Shown in pieces: positions 8,560 to 16,250 of a stretch of 54,588 bases of DNA. Within the stretch, counting starts at the first letter, position 1, and each line of letters begins with the position of its first letter. A program made the position numbers and the translations under genes. This DNA comes from Olivibacter sp. XZL3 (GTDB lineage: Bacteria > Bacteroidota > Bacteroidia > Sphingobacteriales > Sphingobacteriaceae): positions 1 to 54,588 of the forward strand of contig NZ_SBJH01000040.1 of the NCBI RefSeq assembly GCF_004368405.1. Direction: 5' to 3'. Below the pieces are notes generated by a model that searched no databases, had not been told where the DNA came from, and saw nothing but the letters and a program-made list of their open reading frames with translations.

Positions 8560-8889
8560 CTATAACTTAAAAATCTCCTCCATCAATAACCACTTTTCAC
8601 CCGCTTTTGCCTGTGGTAAGGGTTGCTGGAATTTCCACATTAATGCTTCCCACTGCTGCACCTTCGGGTTATTGGCGTCCATTTCGGCCTTCCGCTCAAA
8701 GCTAAAGTCGTCGGCAACCTCCATGAGCATAAATAAACGATTGCCCAGTCGATATATCCGCATATCGACAATGCCCGCCGCTTGGATCGACTCTTTAACT
8801 TCCGGCCAAATGGTCCGATGGTATTGTTCGTATTCTTCGATTAACTGCGCGTCGTCCTTGAGATCAAGCGCTAGTGCATATGTTTTCAT
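8560..8889 (-). CDS. L-rhamnose/L-fucose mutarotase family protein (DUF718)
   Basis: A 109-residue small alpha/beta-barrel protein of the RhaM/COG3254 family. The conserved YEQYHRTIWPEV segment (residues 20-31) supplies the tyrosine and histidine used in ring opening, and MRIYRLGNRLFMLME (43-57) is typical. It interconverts sugar anomers. Placement between a FucP symporter and L-fucose oxidation genes makes L-fucose the likely substrate. The product would feed the correct anomer to the dehydrogenase. Cytoplasmic. Confidence 0.87.
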   Translation of the reverse strand: MKTYALALDLKDDAQLIEEYEQYHRTIWPEVKESIQAAGIVDMRIYRLGNRLFMLMEVADDFSFERKAEMDANNPKVQQWEALMWKFQQPLPQAKAGEKWLLMEEIFKL

Positions 8890-9019
8890 TTTTGCAAAGT
8901 CAAAAGTTAAAAGTCGAAAGCCTGTTAGGCATCCTAATCACCCCCTCCCGGCGGCCTAATAGCATACGGCTTGTAGCCTAAGGCATACAGCTTAAAGCCT
9001 ACCGCTTATTGCCTACCGC
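8890..9019. repeat. Intergenic word repeats (GCCTACCGC type)
   Basis: The spacer between fucP and the mutarotase gene. From about 8951 to 9020 the plus strand is a string of degenerate 10-14-nt words: GGCCTAATAGCATACGGC, TTGTAGCCTAAGGCATAC, AGCTTAAAGCCTACCGC, TTATTGCCTACCGCC. Similar words occur at 90-125 and 8515-8560. Confidence 0.5.
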
Positions 9020-10279
9020 CTATGCCCTTCCAGCAACATGTCCTTTCCATCCATAATAAAACACAACCAAAAAGCATACTAGAGGAATCAGATAGGCAAT
9101 TTGGATACTGTTCGCCGCAACGGAAACAAGGCCCATTAGCAAGGGAACGACAGCACCTCCAATAATGGACATCACCAGGAAGGAAGACGCTATCTTGGTT
9201 TCCTCACTGCTGAGGTTCCGTATACCGAGCGAAAAAATGGTCGGGTACATAATCGACATAAAAAAAGGAACGGCTACCAAAGCATATAAGGCGAGGGTAC
9301 CTGCAGTAAACACCGCTATAAGCAACAGCAGGGTACAAAGCAGACCATAGAGCGCCAATAATGCAGCAGGCCTGATATAACGCATCAAAAAGGTTCCGCT
9401 GAAGCGCCCTAACATAAACCCGACCATCGCCACCGACCCAAATAAATAGGCGGCATTCTTTTCGCCCATACCCGCCACATGATTCGCATAACGGATAAAG
9501 AAACTACCAACGCCAACCTGCGCGCCCACATAAAAAAACTGACTAATAACCGCCCAGAGAAAATGTTTATGCTTAAATACCTTTAGCGAGAAGTTCGTAC
9601 CCATAGTATGAGCTTCTTCAGGCTCGTCGTCTTCACTTTCCGGAAGTCGCGTGACGACAAATAACACCAAGAGCGCTAACACAATGCCCGCAATTACCAG
9701 ATAAGGCAATTTAACCGTATCTGCCTCCGACTGAAGGTACGTATTCAAGGATTCGCTGCTCATCGCCGCCAGCTCTTCCGGGCTATGCTCAATACCTGAA
9801 AGAATAAACTTACCACCTAAAATCGGTGCAACTACCGCACCCAGCCCGTTAAACGATTGTGCAAAGTTCAACCGTTGAGTTGCGGTCTCCTTATCCCCCA
9901 GCACCGCAATGTAAGGATTGGCAACCGTTTCCAGAAAGGTGGCCCCCGCAGCAATGACAAAAATAGCCGCTAAGAAAAAAACGTAGCTTCGTTCGGAAGC
10001 TGCCGGTATCACCAAAAGCGCCCCCGCGGCATATAAGATCAGACCAAGTAAAATTCCCTTTTTATAACCAAAGCGCTGCATATATAAACCCGCAGGAATT
10101 GCCACCACAAAATAGCTGATGTAGGCAGAGGTATCAATCAAGGAAGATTGTAAATCGTTTAAGGCAAACGCCTTCCTGAGATGCGGTATTAATATCGGGT
10201 TTAGGTTATGAAGCAACGCCCATAAAAAAAATAAAGACGTAACTAAAATGACGGGTATCAGAACACCTTTTTTAGACAT
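9020..10279 (-). CDS. fucP: FucP-type L-fucose:H+ symporter
   Basis: A 419-residue major-facilitator permease with about twelve hydrophobic segments. It has the FucP/GluP signature FLWALLHNLNPILIPHLR (18-35) and FLETVANPY (about 114-122), whose glutamate corresponds to the proton-coupling Glu of E. coli FucP. Inner-membrane uptake of L-fucose by proton symport is the likely role. It is the first gene of the minus-strand fucose operon and lies opposite the AraC regulator across a 227-bp intergenic region. The symbol is given from family and context; related Bacteroidota permeases can carry other hexoses. Confidence 0.88.
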   Translation of the reverse strand: MSKKGVLIPVILVTSLFFLWALLHNLNPILIPHLRKAFALNDLQSSLIDTSAYISYFVVAIPAGLYMQRFGYKKGILLGLILYAAGALLVIPAASERSYVFFLAAIFVIAAGATFLETVANPYIAVLGDKETATQRLNFAQSFNGLGAVVAPILGGKFILSGIEHSPEELAAMSSESLNTYLQSEADTVKLPYLVIAGIVLALLVLFVVTRLPESEDDEPEEAHTMGTNFSLKVFKHKHFLWAVISQFFYVGAQVGVGSFFIRYANHVAGMGEKNAAYLFGSVAMVGFMLGRFSGTFLMRYIRPAALLALYGLLCTLLLLIAVFTAGTLALYALVAVPFFMSIMYPTIFSLGIRNLSSEETKIASSFLVMSIIGGAVVPLLMGLVSVAANSIQIAYLIPLVCFLVVFYYGWKGHVAGRA

Positions 10280-10330
10280 AAAACAATATTAGGTTCAGTT
10301 TTCAACAAATAAATTTATCTCCATTGGTAA

Positions 10331-10389
10331 AGCCAATTACAAATTAAGGAATTTGACCCTTTAAAACCCTTGCTCATTTTAGCCAATTA
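10331..10389. promoter_or_regulatory. Direct repeat AGCCAATTA x2, possible AraC sites
   Basis: AGCCAATTA occurs at 10331-10339 and again at 10381-10389, exactly 50 bp apart (about five helical turns). Both lie in the divergent fucP-araC intergenic region, 52-110 bp upstream of fucP. Spaced direct repeats are the usual AraC-type operator layout. Function is inferred from position only. Confidence 0.35.
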
Positions 10390-10414
10390 TTCAGTTATTT
10401 TAGCATATTTATTA

Positions 10415-10422
10415 TATATTTG
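10415..10422 (+). promoter_or_regulatory. TANNTTTG -7 box, possible araC promoter
   Basis: TATATTTG matches the Bacteroidota -7 consensus TANNTTTG and lies 85 bp upstream of the regulator's ATG. No TTG box is present at the optimal -33 spacing, so the call is tentative. Confidence 0.3.
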
Positions 10423-10506
10423 TTGAATTAGCTGGCCATAAAACTGAATAACTGCGGGTACACCGGGTATTCGGTGCATGCTTAAACACCTAACGTAAAA
10501 TAACAG

Positions 10507-11382
10507 ATGAAGCCTCAATTACTTAAACTTAGTACGGCTCCTACGCAATCTTTCAGTATCCGTCAGGATTTTGTTCCCTATATCAATAATCGATGGCACT
10601 ATCATGCGGAAGTGGAACTCATTCATTTTTATCGGGGAAAAGGCACACAATTTATCGGCGACCAGATTAATCACTTCCATGCTGGAGATATCGTTTTGGT
10701 AGGGTCGCAGCTACCTCATTACTGGCGGTTTGACGAGCATTATTTCGATCATCAGAACGATGACACTGCGGACGTACGGGTAGTGCATTTTAACGAGCAC
10801 TTTTGGGGTAAAGATTTTTTGGAGCTGCCCGAAAATATTGCGATTAAACAACTCCTTGAAAAGGCCCGTCGGGGCATTCAGGTAACAGGTGCTGCCAAAA
10901 AAAAGGTTGGCCTGCTGCTCGAACAGATGCTTCAATCGGAAGGAACGCGACGCATTATTCTGTTAATGGAAGCGCTGCATGCGATTGCTTCCGACAGTTC
11001 ACACCGGTTGATATCCTCCATCGGCTTCCACCCTTCCTTACAGGATGAGGAGAAAAAACGCATCAATAATATATTCGACTATACCTTGGCCAACTTTCGC
11101 CAAAAGATCAGTCTGGAAGATGTTTCAGCCATAGCCGGCATCAGTTCCAACTCTTTCTGCCGGTATTTTAAAGCAAAAACGGGAAAAACCTATTCCCGCT
11201 TTCTTCTGGAAATCCGTGTAGGGCACGCCTGTAAATTGCTGATTGAAAACAAAATGAGCGTGAAGCAACTCTGTTACGAAAGCGGCTTCAACAACTTTGC
11301 CAGCTTCCATAAGTACTTTAAGCAAATAACAGAAAAAAGCCCTTTGGCTTACCAAAAGGCTTTTTTGGAGAAAGCTTCGTAG
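10507..11382 (+). CDS. AraC-family transcriptional regulator
   Basis: A 291-residue regulator. The N-terminal half (about 1-150) is a cupin-like sugar-sensing domain (HYHAEVELIHFYRGKGTQFIG). Residues about 190-288 form the double helix-turn-helix AraC domain (LEDVSAIAGISSNSFCRYFKAKTGKT and CYESGFNNFASFHKYFKQITEKSP are its two helix-turn-helix segments). It is divergent from the fucP-led operon, so control of L-fucose uptake and oxidation is likely, possibly through the AGCCAATTA repeats. A strong hairpin plus T6 lies inside its last codons (11338-11366). Confidence 0.88.
   Translation: MKPQLLKLSTAPTQSFSIRQDFVPYINNRWHYHAEVELIHFYRGKGTQFIGDQINHFHAGDIVLVGSQLPHYWRFDEHYFDHQNDDTADVRVVHFNEHFWGKDFLELPENIAIKQLLEKARRGIQVTGAAKKKVGLLLEQMLQSEGTRRIILLMEALHAIASDSSHRLISSIGFHPSLQDEEKKRINNIFDYTLANFRQKISLEDVSAIAGISSNSFCRYFKAKTGKTYSRFLLEIRVGHACKLLIENKMSVKQLCYESGFNNFASFHKYFKQITEKSPLAYQKAFLEKAS
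11338..11366 (+). terminator. Terminator-like hairpin inside the end of the AraC gene
   Basis: AGCCCTTTGG (11338-11347) pairs with CCAAAAGGCT (11352-11361) with one mismatch around a 4-nt loop, followed by five more T (11362-11366). The structure is entirely within the coding sequence, ending 14 nt before the stop codon. It may be coincidental to the codons for the conserved KSPLAYQKAF motif. Confidence 0.35.
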
Positions 11383-11530
11383 TAGTTAATAGTTAACCTG
11401 TTAATAGGGAATAGTGTGTGGGTGGTATAAAATGCTGTAGGCTTCTGCTACTCCTGCCACTGCCACCGCTACTATTTTATCGATCATACCAATAACGAGC
11501 AACGAATAACCAATAACGAACAACTAACTG
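11383..11530. repeat. Convergent spacer made of word repeats
   Basis: The spacer between the convergent AraC and TIM-barrel genes. It holds TGCTACTCCTGCCACTGCCACCGCTACTAT (about 11446-11475), related to the 52345-52374 and 54472-54501 repeats. It also holds CCAATAACGAGCAACGAATAACCAATAACGAACAAC (about 11489-11524), related to 5885-5908 and 35855-35883. No gene is seen. Confidence 0.5.
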
Positions 11531-12382
11531 CTACCGCGTTCCATCACAGACACCGCGGAAATAACCGACCGACTCGGCAATACCTGCCAGCGGATCTTTC
11601 ATATCTTTTTCATACTCCAAGCTGCAAGATCCTGTATAGTTGATTTTCCGCAACATCTTTACGTAGGCAGGAATATCGATTACGCCGCGCCCAAGCTCGC
11701 AGGTGGTGCCTTCCTTCGTAGCAGCTGTCACATTTTTTAAGTGCATATCAAAAATCCGCTTACTGTATTTTTGCAGATCGGCCACCGAATCCCGGCCATC
11801 CCGTTTATTGTGTCCCATATCAAAGCATATTCCGACCCGCGCGTCTAAATCCTTTATAAGGTCATAAATAACCGATGCATTCGGGTAAAGCTTGTCCTCC
11901 GGACCATGATTATGTATCGCATAGCGAATGTTGTATTCCTTCGTTTTTTCAGCCACATATCCGAGATCCTCGTGGTTAGGAATACCGATAATCAGATCGA
12001 CGCCAACCCGCTTGGCATAATCAAAGCCCTTATCGATCTCGTCCTTCGTTTTCATATAAATAGGCCCAACGGCATAGCCTGTTACGTCAAAGCTTTTTAA
12101 TTTCGCATGAAAAGCCGCAATCTGCTCCGCGCTGCTATTGTAGGGCAAATGAAAATCTTTGATGCATAAGTAATGTACATCCACCTTTTTCATCATCTGT
12201 AAGGACTCGTCTAAATTGAAATTAACAAAGCTATAGCCGGCAATTCCCAGCTTAAAAGGATCCTCTTTCGCCATTGTACGGTGTAGGGGCTGTGCCTGCA
12301 GGCTATTGTAGGCGCCATTTGCCAGGGAAGCTCCTACCGCTCCCAATAGGCTTTTCTTTAAAAAATTTCTTCTTGTATTCAT
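11531..12382 (-). CDS. Tat-exported sugar phosphate isomerase/epimerase-like TIM-barrel protein
   Basis: A 283-residue xylose-isomerase-like TIM-barrel (AP endonuclease family 2 fold). The Tat signal (TRRNFLKKSLLG, residues 3-14) is followed by a hydrophobic stretch and cleavage near LQAQ (28-31). Metal-site motifs are visible: AIHNHGPED, CFDMGHNKRDG, MHLKN and SLEYE. Secreted members of this family in Bacteroidota usually travel with Gfo/Idh-type proteins, as here: the upstream gene ends only 9 bp away. They probably act on oxidised or keto-sugars in the periplasm, but the substrate is unknown. The name isomerase/epimerase is a family label, not a shown activity. Confidence 0.8.
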   Translation of the reverse strand: MNTRRNFLKKSLLGAVGASLANGAYNSLQAQPLHRTMAKEDPFKLGIAGYSFVNFNLDESLQMMKKVDVHYLCIKDFHLPYNSSAEQIAAFHAKLKSFDVTGYAVGPIYMKTKDEIDKGFDYAKRVGVDLIIGIPNHEDLGYVAEKTKEYNIRYAIHNHGPEDKLYPNASVIYDLIKDLDARVGICFDMGHNKRDGRDSVADLQKYSKRIFDMHLKNVTAATKEGTTCELGRGVIDIPAYVKMLRKINYTGSCSLEYEKDMKDPLAGIAESVGYFRGVCDGTR

Positions 12383-12391
12383 GCTTTTGAT

Positions 12392-13804
12392 TTATTTTTT
12401 GGTAGCCAATGCAAGGGCTTTGGTTGTCACATAATATTTTGCGATCATGTTAGGCACTTCCCAGTCGGGCAATTTACCCTCCTTCAGATAGCGGAGGTAA
12501 TTATTGGTCACCTGCGCAAAGTGTTCCTCATGGCTGGTCGCCAATACTTCCGGTACGACTATTTTGTAATAGCCGTTTTTCAGTTTCTCTGCTGTCACTC
12601 CGTCGTATTTTTTTGCTACTTCAGCAACCGCTTCTTCAACCGCTTTTTCGAAACCTGCTTTATCTTTACCCACGGCCTCCAGGTAGAGGACAGGCTTATA
12701 GTGCTCATCCTCCCCTTGTTTAATGATTAGATTTGCCTTCGATCCCCGCATAATCGAGTAATGCGTATCGCCGGTGCCTTCGGGAGCTTCGAAGTTCCAC
12801 TTCACTACTACCTTGGCATGAACCCCTTTAATGGTATAGTTGATTTCGCCGTTTGCATATACGCCAAGCTCATTCTTGTCATTCACATTGGCCTGAAAGG
12901 TGTCGGGGTAAGTCTCATTCGTCGCCTTCTGAAATTCCGCGGCCTTCAACCAGGTCGGCCACCGCTTTGCCGCCAATAACTCAATATCTTTTTTATAATC
13001 AATAGCCTGATTGGGAAAGCCCTCCCATTGCACCAGGTCGACCAAGTGTGTTGTTACATCGACAATACCCTCCCCCTGTTGACTAACGTCAAAAAACCAA
13101 GTGGGTCGGATTAAGGGCTTACCCGATACGGTCTTAAAGAAATGATGCACACTTTCTTTGGTGATGGCCGGCTCTTCCAGCGATCCTTTTTCCAAGCTAC
13201 CGAACAGCGATTCGATCTGCGAAAACTCTTTTTGTAAAGTAGCTGTAATCTCAAAACGTTCGGTCATGATATCATACAGCATGACGTTTTTTTCTTTTGC
13301 ATCCGCAAATGATTTCTCTAGGGTTTTAAACCCTTCCTCATTAATCGCCATCGGCTTATCGGCCAACACATTGAGCCCTGCGTTGATGGACTGGCTGATG
13401 TAATCAATTTTTCGTTTATTGTTACCCGCTAAAACCACCACGTTACCTTTTCTATCCTGCAGCATTTTCTGCAGAAAGTCATCACCGGTATATACTTCCT
13501 CTTTCCAATGGGTAGGATGATCGGCATCGCTATTATAACGCTCAATAAGTCCCAGGTGCGCCTGCAAGTCTTTCCCGTCCGTTGGCGCATAAACGTGTAC
13601 AACACTGTCTACGTCCGGATACATTGACTTTTGAACCAAGGCCGCATGGAAATGTCCGGGATCTAAAGTAATTAGACTTATTTGCTCATGCTGCTGGCCC
13701 TTTTCTTCTTTTTGCTGATTATCACATGCTGTCGTCATCATGCCGATCAATAAAGTGGCCGCCATAATCATTTTGGTATTAGCTATCATATCTTTTTTTC
13801 GCAT
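12392..13804 (-). CDS. Gfo/Idh/MocA-like oxidoreductase lipoprotein
   Basis: A 470-residue protein starting at the ATG at 13802-13804; a longer reading frame begins only at a TTG 45 bp upstream. The N-terminus is a lipoprotein signal with lipobox GMMTTAC. The Rossmann-like N-terminal domain begins ISLITLDPGHFHAALV, where the usual GxGxxG motif is replaced by DPGHFH, and DKPMAI retains the family's K. The C-terminal half is the alpha/beta domain of putative oxidoreductases. Secreted members may hold cofactor tightly or have lost redox activity. It forms an operon with the TIM-barrel gene (9-bp spacing) and is divergent from the LacI regulator. Confidence 0.75.
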   Translation of the reverse strand: MRKKDMIANTKMIMAATLLIGMMTTACDNQQKEEKGQQHEQISLITLDPGHFHAALVQKSMYPDVDSVVHVYAPTDGKDLQAHLGLIERYNSDADHPTHWKEEVYTGDDFLQKMLQDRKGNVVVLAGNNKRKIDYISQSINAGLNVLADKPMAINEEGFKTLEKSFADAKEKNVMLYDIMTERFEITATLQKEFSQIESLFGSLEKGSLEEPAITKESVHHFFKTVSGKPLIRPTWFFDVSQQGEGIVDVTTHLVDLVQWEGFPNQAIDYKKDIELLAAKRWPTWLKAAEFQKATNETYPDTFQANVNDKNELGVYANGEINYTIKGVHAKVVVKWNFEAPEGTGDTHYSIMRGSKANLIIKQGEDEHYKPVLYLEAVGKDKAGFEKAVEEAVAEVAKKYDGVTAEKLKNGYYKIVVPEVLATSHEEHFAQVTNNYLRYLKEGKLPDWEVPNMIAKYYVTTKALALATKK

Positions 13805-14172
13805 AATGCGTCCATTAACCTGGTGTTCAATATCTATTTTTTCCTTCAAAGTTCTGGGTATTTGTTTATATACTCATCCAATAACTGCGTTTTAATATGA
13901 CGAAGCTTGCCACATACTACTGCAGGCATACGCGGAATTTGTCCATCTCGAACTGATTCGGTGACTCATGCTGGCTTCATTAGGCTATACAAAATACTGG
14001 CTTTTACATAGAAACTCCATGTGTAATACAATAATAATCATCTCTGTACAATTTGTTAACCTCTTTCTTCAAAAAATTAACGATAACGTTGTCGTAGAAA
14101 AACAGAAAAACATGCCACGTAGGCTTTAAAAACATATTAAATCCTTGTTACTTTGACCAATATTTAACCTCC
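13805..14172. other. Divergent intergenic region between Gfo/Idh gene and lacI-type gene
   Basis: About 370 bases without a gene. The notable element is the near-perfect palindrome at 14081-14094. TTACTTTG at 14148-14155 is a one-mismatch -7 box just upstream of the LacI start. No RNA gene is recognised. Confidence 0.6.
14081..14094. promoter_or_regulatory. LacI-type operator candidate
   Basis: CGATAACGTTGTCG is a palindrome at 12 of 14 positions with a central CG, the typical form of LacI-family operators. It lies 79 bp upstream of the LacI-type start codon, so autoregulation or control of the divergent Gfo/Idh operon is plausible. Confidence 0.5.
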
Positions 14173-15177
14173 ATGTACAAACCTATTACTATAAAAGACA
14201 TTGCCAAGACACTGAACATCTCGGTGTCGACCGTGTCAAAAGCGCTCAATGACCATCCCAACATAGGCGCAACCACCAAAGAACGGGTATTGGCACTTGC
14301 CGCGAAATTGGATTACACCCCGAATAAAACCGCTATTCAATTCAAGCAACAAAAAACGTTCACGCTGGGGATTATCATCCCCACGCTCCTTGATCATTTT
14401 TACACCATTGCTGTCAACGGTTTCGAAAAAATAGCATCGCAGGCAAAGTACAACGTGCTTATTGGCCAAAGCCACGAAAGTCTTCGACGGGAAAAAGAAT
14501 TGGTTTCTGTAATGCACGGCAACCGCATTGACGGTTTACTGATTGCCATATCAAAAGAGACCGACCATACTGATCACTTGCGTAAGCTGAAACGATCGGG
14601 CATCCCGGTAGTCTGTTTAGCGCGTAAACCTGTCAATGAAACTTTTAGCTGCGTGAGCAGTGATGTTTATCGTGCCGCAAGGGATGCTGTCTCGCTTTTC
14701 ATTTCGCGGGGTCATCAACGGATTGGCTTTATTAACGGCCCCAGTCATTGGGCAACCAGCAGAGACCGCTTTCTTGGCTACAGAGATGGCCTATTGCAGC
14801 ACAAAATCGCTTTTGACCAACAACTCGTCGAAGAGAGTGATCTCGGTACCGCTAACAATCAGCAGGCAGTGAAACGTCTCATGCGACTACCCAGTCCGCC
14901 AACAGCGATTCTTCTATTCAAAGATTACCTGATGTTAGATGTGATGAGCTGCTTAAGAAAAGAGTTTCCTGCACAATATCCAAACATGGATCTCATCGGC
15001 TATGGTGCACTTCCCTTATTCAGCCATTTTGAAAAACCACCACTGGCCTCACTCAAAGAACAACCTTTTGAAATCGGAGAACGAGCCGGATCGCTGTTAC
15101 TTGAAATGGTTCAGCATCCCCAACAGGAATTTAATCCCCAACTCATCTCACTGCCCTGTAAATTACACTATTTTTAG
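14173..15177 (+). CDS. LacI-family transcriptional regulator
   Basis: A 334-residue LacI/GalR protein. The N-terminal helix-turn-helix (TIKDIAKTLNISVSTVSKAL, residues 6-25) and hinge are followed by a periplasmic-binding-protein-like sensor domain (LGIIIPTLLDHFY onward). It lies between the Gfo/Idh operon and the minus-strand SusC/SusD cluster. Its stop is 2 bp from the convergent DUF6807 gene. It probably represses or activates the neighbouring glycan genes in response to a sugar; the palindrome at 14081-14094 is a candidate target. Using a LacI regulator rather than a hybrid two-component or ECF sigma system is less usual for a SusCD locus. Confidence 0.88.
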   Translation: MYKPITIKDIAKTLNISVSTVSKALNDHPNIGATTKERVLALAAKLDYTPNKTAIQFKQQKTFTLGIIIPTLLDHFYTIAVNGFEKIASQAKYNVLIGQSHESLRREKELVSVMHGNRIDGLLIAISKETDHTDHLRKLKRSGIPVVCLARKPVNETFSCVSSDVYRAARDAVSLFISRGHQRIGFINGPSHWATSRDRFLGYRDGLLQHKIAFDQQLVEESDLGTANNQQAVKRLMRLPSPPTAILLFKDYLMLDVMSCLRKEFPAQYPNMDLIGYGALPLFSHFEKPPLASLKEQPFEIGERAGSLLLEMVQHPQQEFNPQLISLPCKLHYF

Positions 15178-15179
15178 CT

Positions 15180-16130
15180 TCAGTGCTTGCTGTATTCCTG
15201 CCAATACGCTTCCGCTTCATCAGCAGAAAGCTCGCCATCGAACACAATTAAGCGGTATTTCAACAGGTAACTTTTCCTGGGCAGCAAAAGCCAGTCCTTG
15301 TATTTAGAAGGCGAAAAATTCACAAAAACATCGCCCTTGCCGTTCGTTCCCGGTGGCCATACGCGAACCGGTTCAGGATGATGAACATTATCCGGATGCA
15401 GCAAAAACAAAATGCCTGCGGTATCACCATCAATTAATCCCGACACCATTATCCACCGCTCCAGGGAGCCATCCGCTTCTGCCCGGGTTTTCCCCGTAGA
15501 GGTCAATATCTTACTATTATCGTCGTTCCACTGATCGGTAGCCCGAAAGCCTAAGCCTGCATAACGGTAAGCTTTCATGGTAACCGTATCTTTTTGGGGC
15601 ATCAGGGTTGACACCAAGTCCAAGCAATATCGCTTATCATCAATAGGGCTAATAGTAGATTCCCAATCCTCTCTTAAAACGCTGACTTCCTTCATCGGCT
15701 CCGGATAAATTATATGATGCAAACGAGCGCTGAATCCCACCGCCTTCCCTTTAGCTTTTTTCTTATTAAATTTGATATGATCCACCCGCCCCTGCCGATC
15801 GCCAATATTCCAGAGGTCGTATAGCTTTCCCTGATACGCTATACGCGTCCAAGGGTTCCAGAGGCCGTAATGATGATAATGATCTGGAGCCTGAATACGC
15901 GTGAGGGTCTTCCCTGCAAGCGTATTCAAGGGATGGATGAAGCCACTTTTGCCGAACACGCTGTCAACCCCAGGTGGCGGATACTTCATTTCATATTGAT
16001 AGCCGAGCAAATAACGCCCTTGCCGATCTTTTAACTTGAGTAGTCCACTTTCCTGTGTTCGCTTTGTTCCCTGTCCGTAAGAATGGAAGCATAACGTTAC
16101 CAAGGTTAATAATATCCACGTTGTCTTCAT
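15180..16130 (-). CDS. Secreted DUF6807 (PmoA-like) protein
   Basis: A 316-residue protein with a signal peptide ending near SYGQ (16-19). It matches the DUF6807/'PmoA family' type found in Bacteroidota polysaccharide loci: DHYHHYGLWNPWTRI (about 82-96), LHPDNVHHPEPVRVWPPG in the C-terminal part and FSPSKYKDWLLLP near the end. The biochemical function of the family is not established to my knowledge. It is the last gene of the GH2-SusC-SusD cluster on the minus strand, so a role in handling the same glycan or its sugar acid product is likely. Confidence 0.7.
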   Translation of the reverse strand: MKTTWILLTLVTLCFHSYGQGTKRTQESGLLKLKDRQGRYLLGYQYEMKYPPPGVDSVFGKSGFIHPLNTLAGKTLTRIQAPDHYHHYGLWNPWTRIAYQGKLYDLWNIGDRQGRVDHIKFNKKKAKGKAVGFSARLHHIIYPEPMKEVSVLREDWESTISPIDDKRYCLDLVSTLMPQKDTVTMKAYRYAGLGFRATDQWNDDNSKILTSTGKTRAEADGSLERWIMVSGLIDGDTAGILFLLHPDNVHHPEPVRVWPPGTNGKGDVFVNFSPSKYKDWLLLPRKSYLLKYRLIVFDGELSADEAEAYWQEYSKH

Positions 16131-16250
16131 GTTTATTTCATTCTAATTATTTTTTCAACGATTGATGAGCCCAACTCCCGCTTTCACTTATAATGGTCAA
16201 CCGCTAAAATAAGGAATATGCGCTCCATCTGCCAGTTCTTTCCTCTAATT

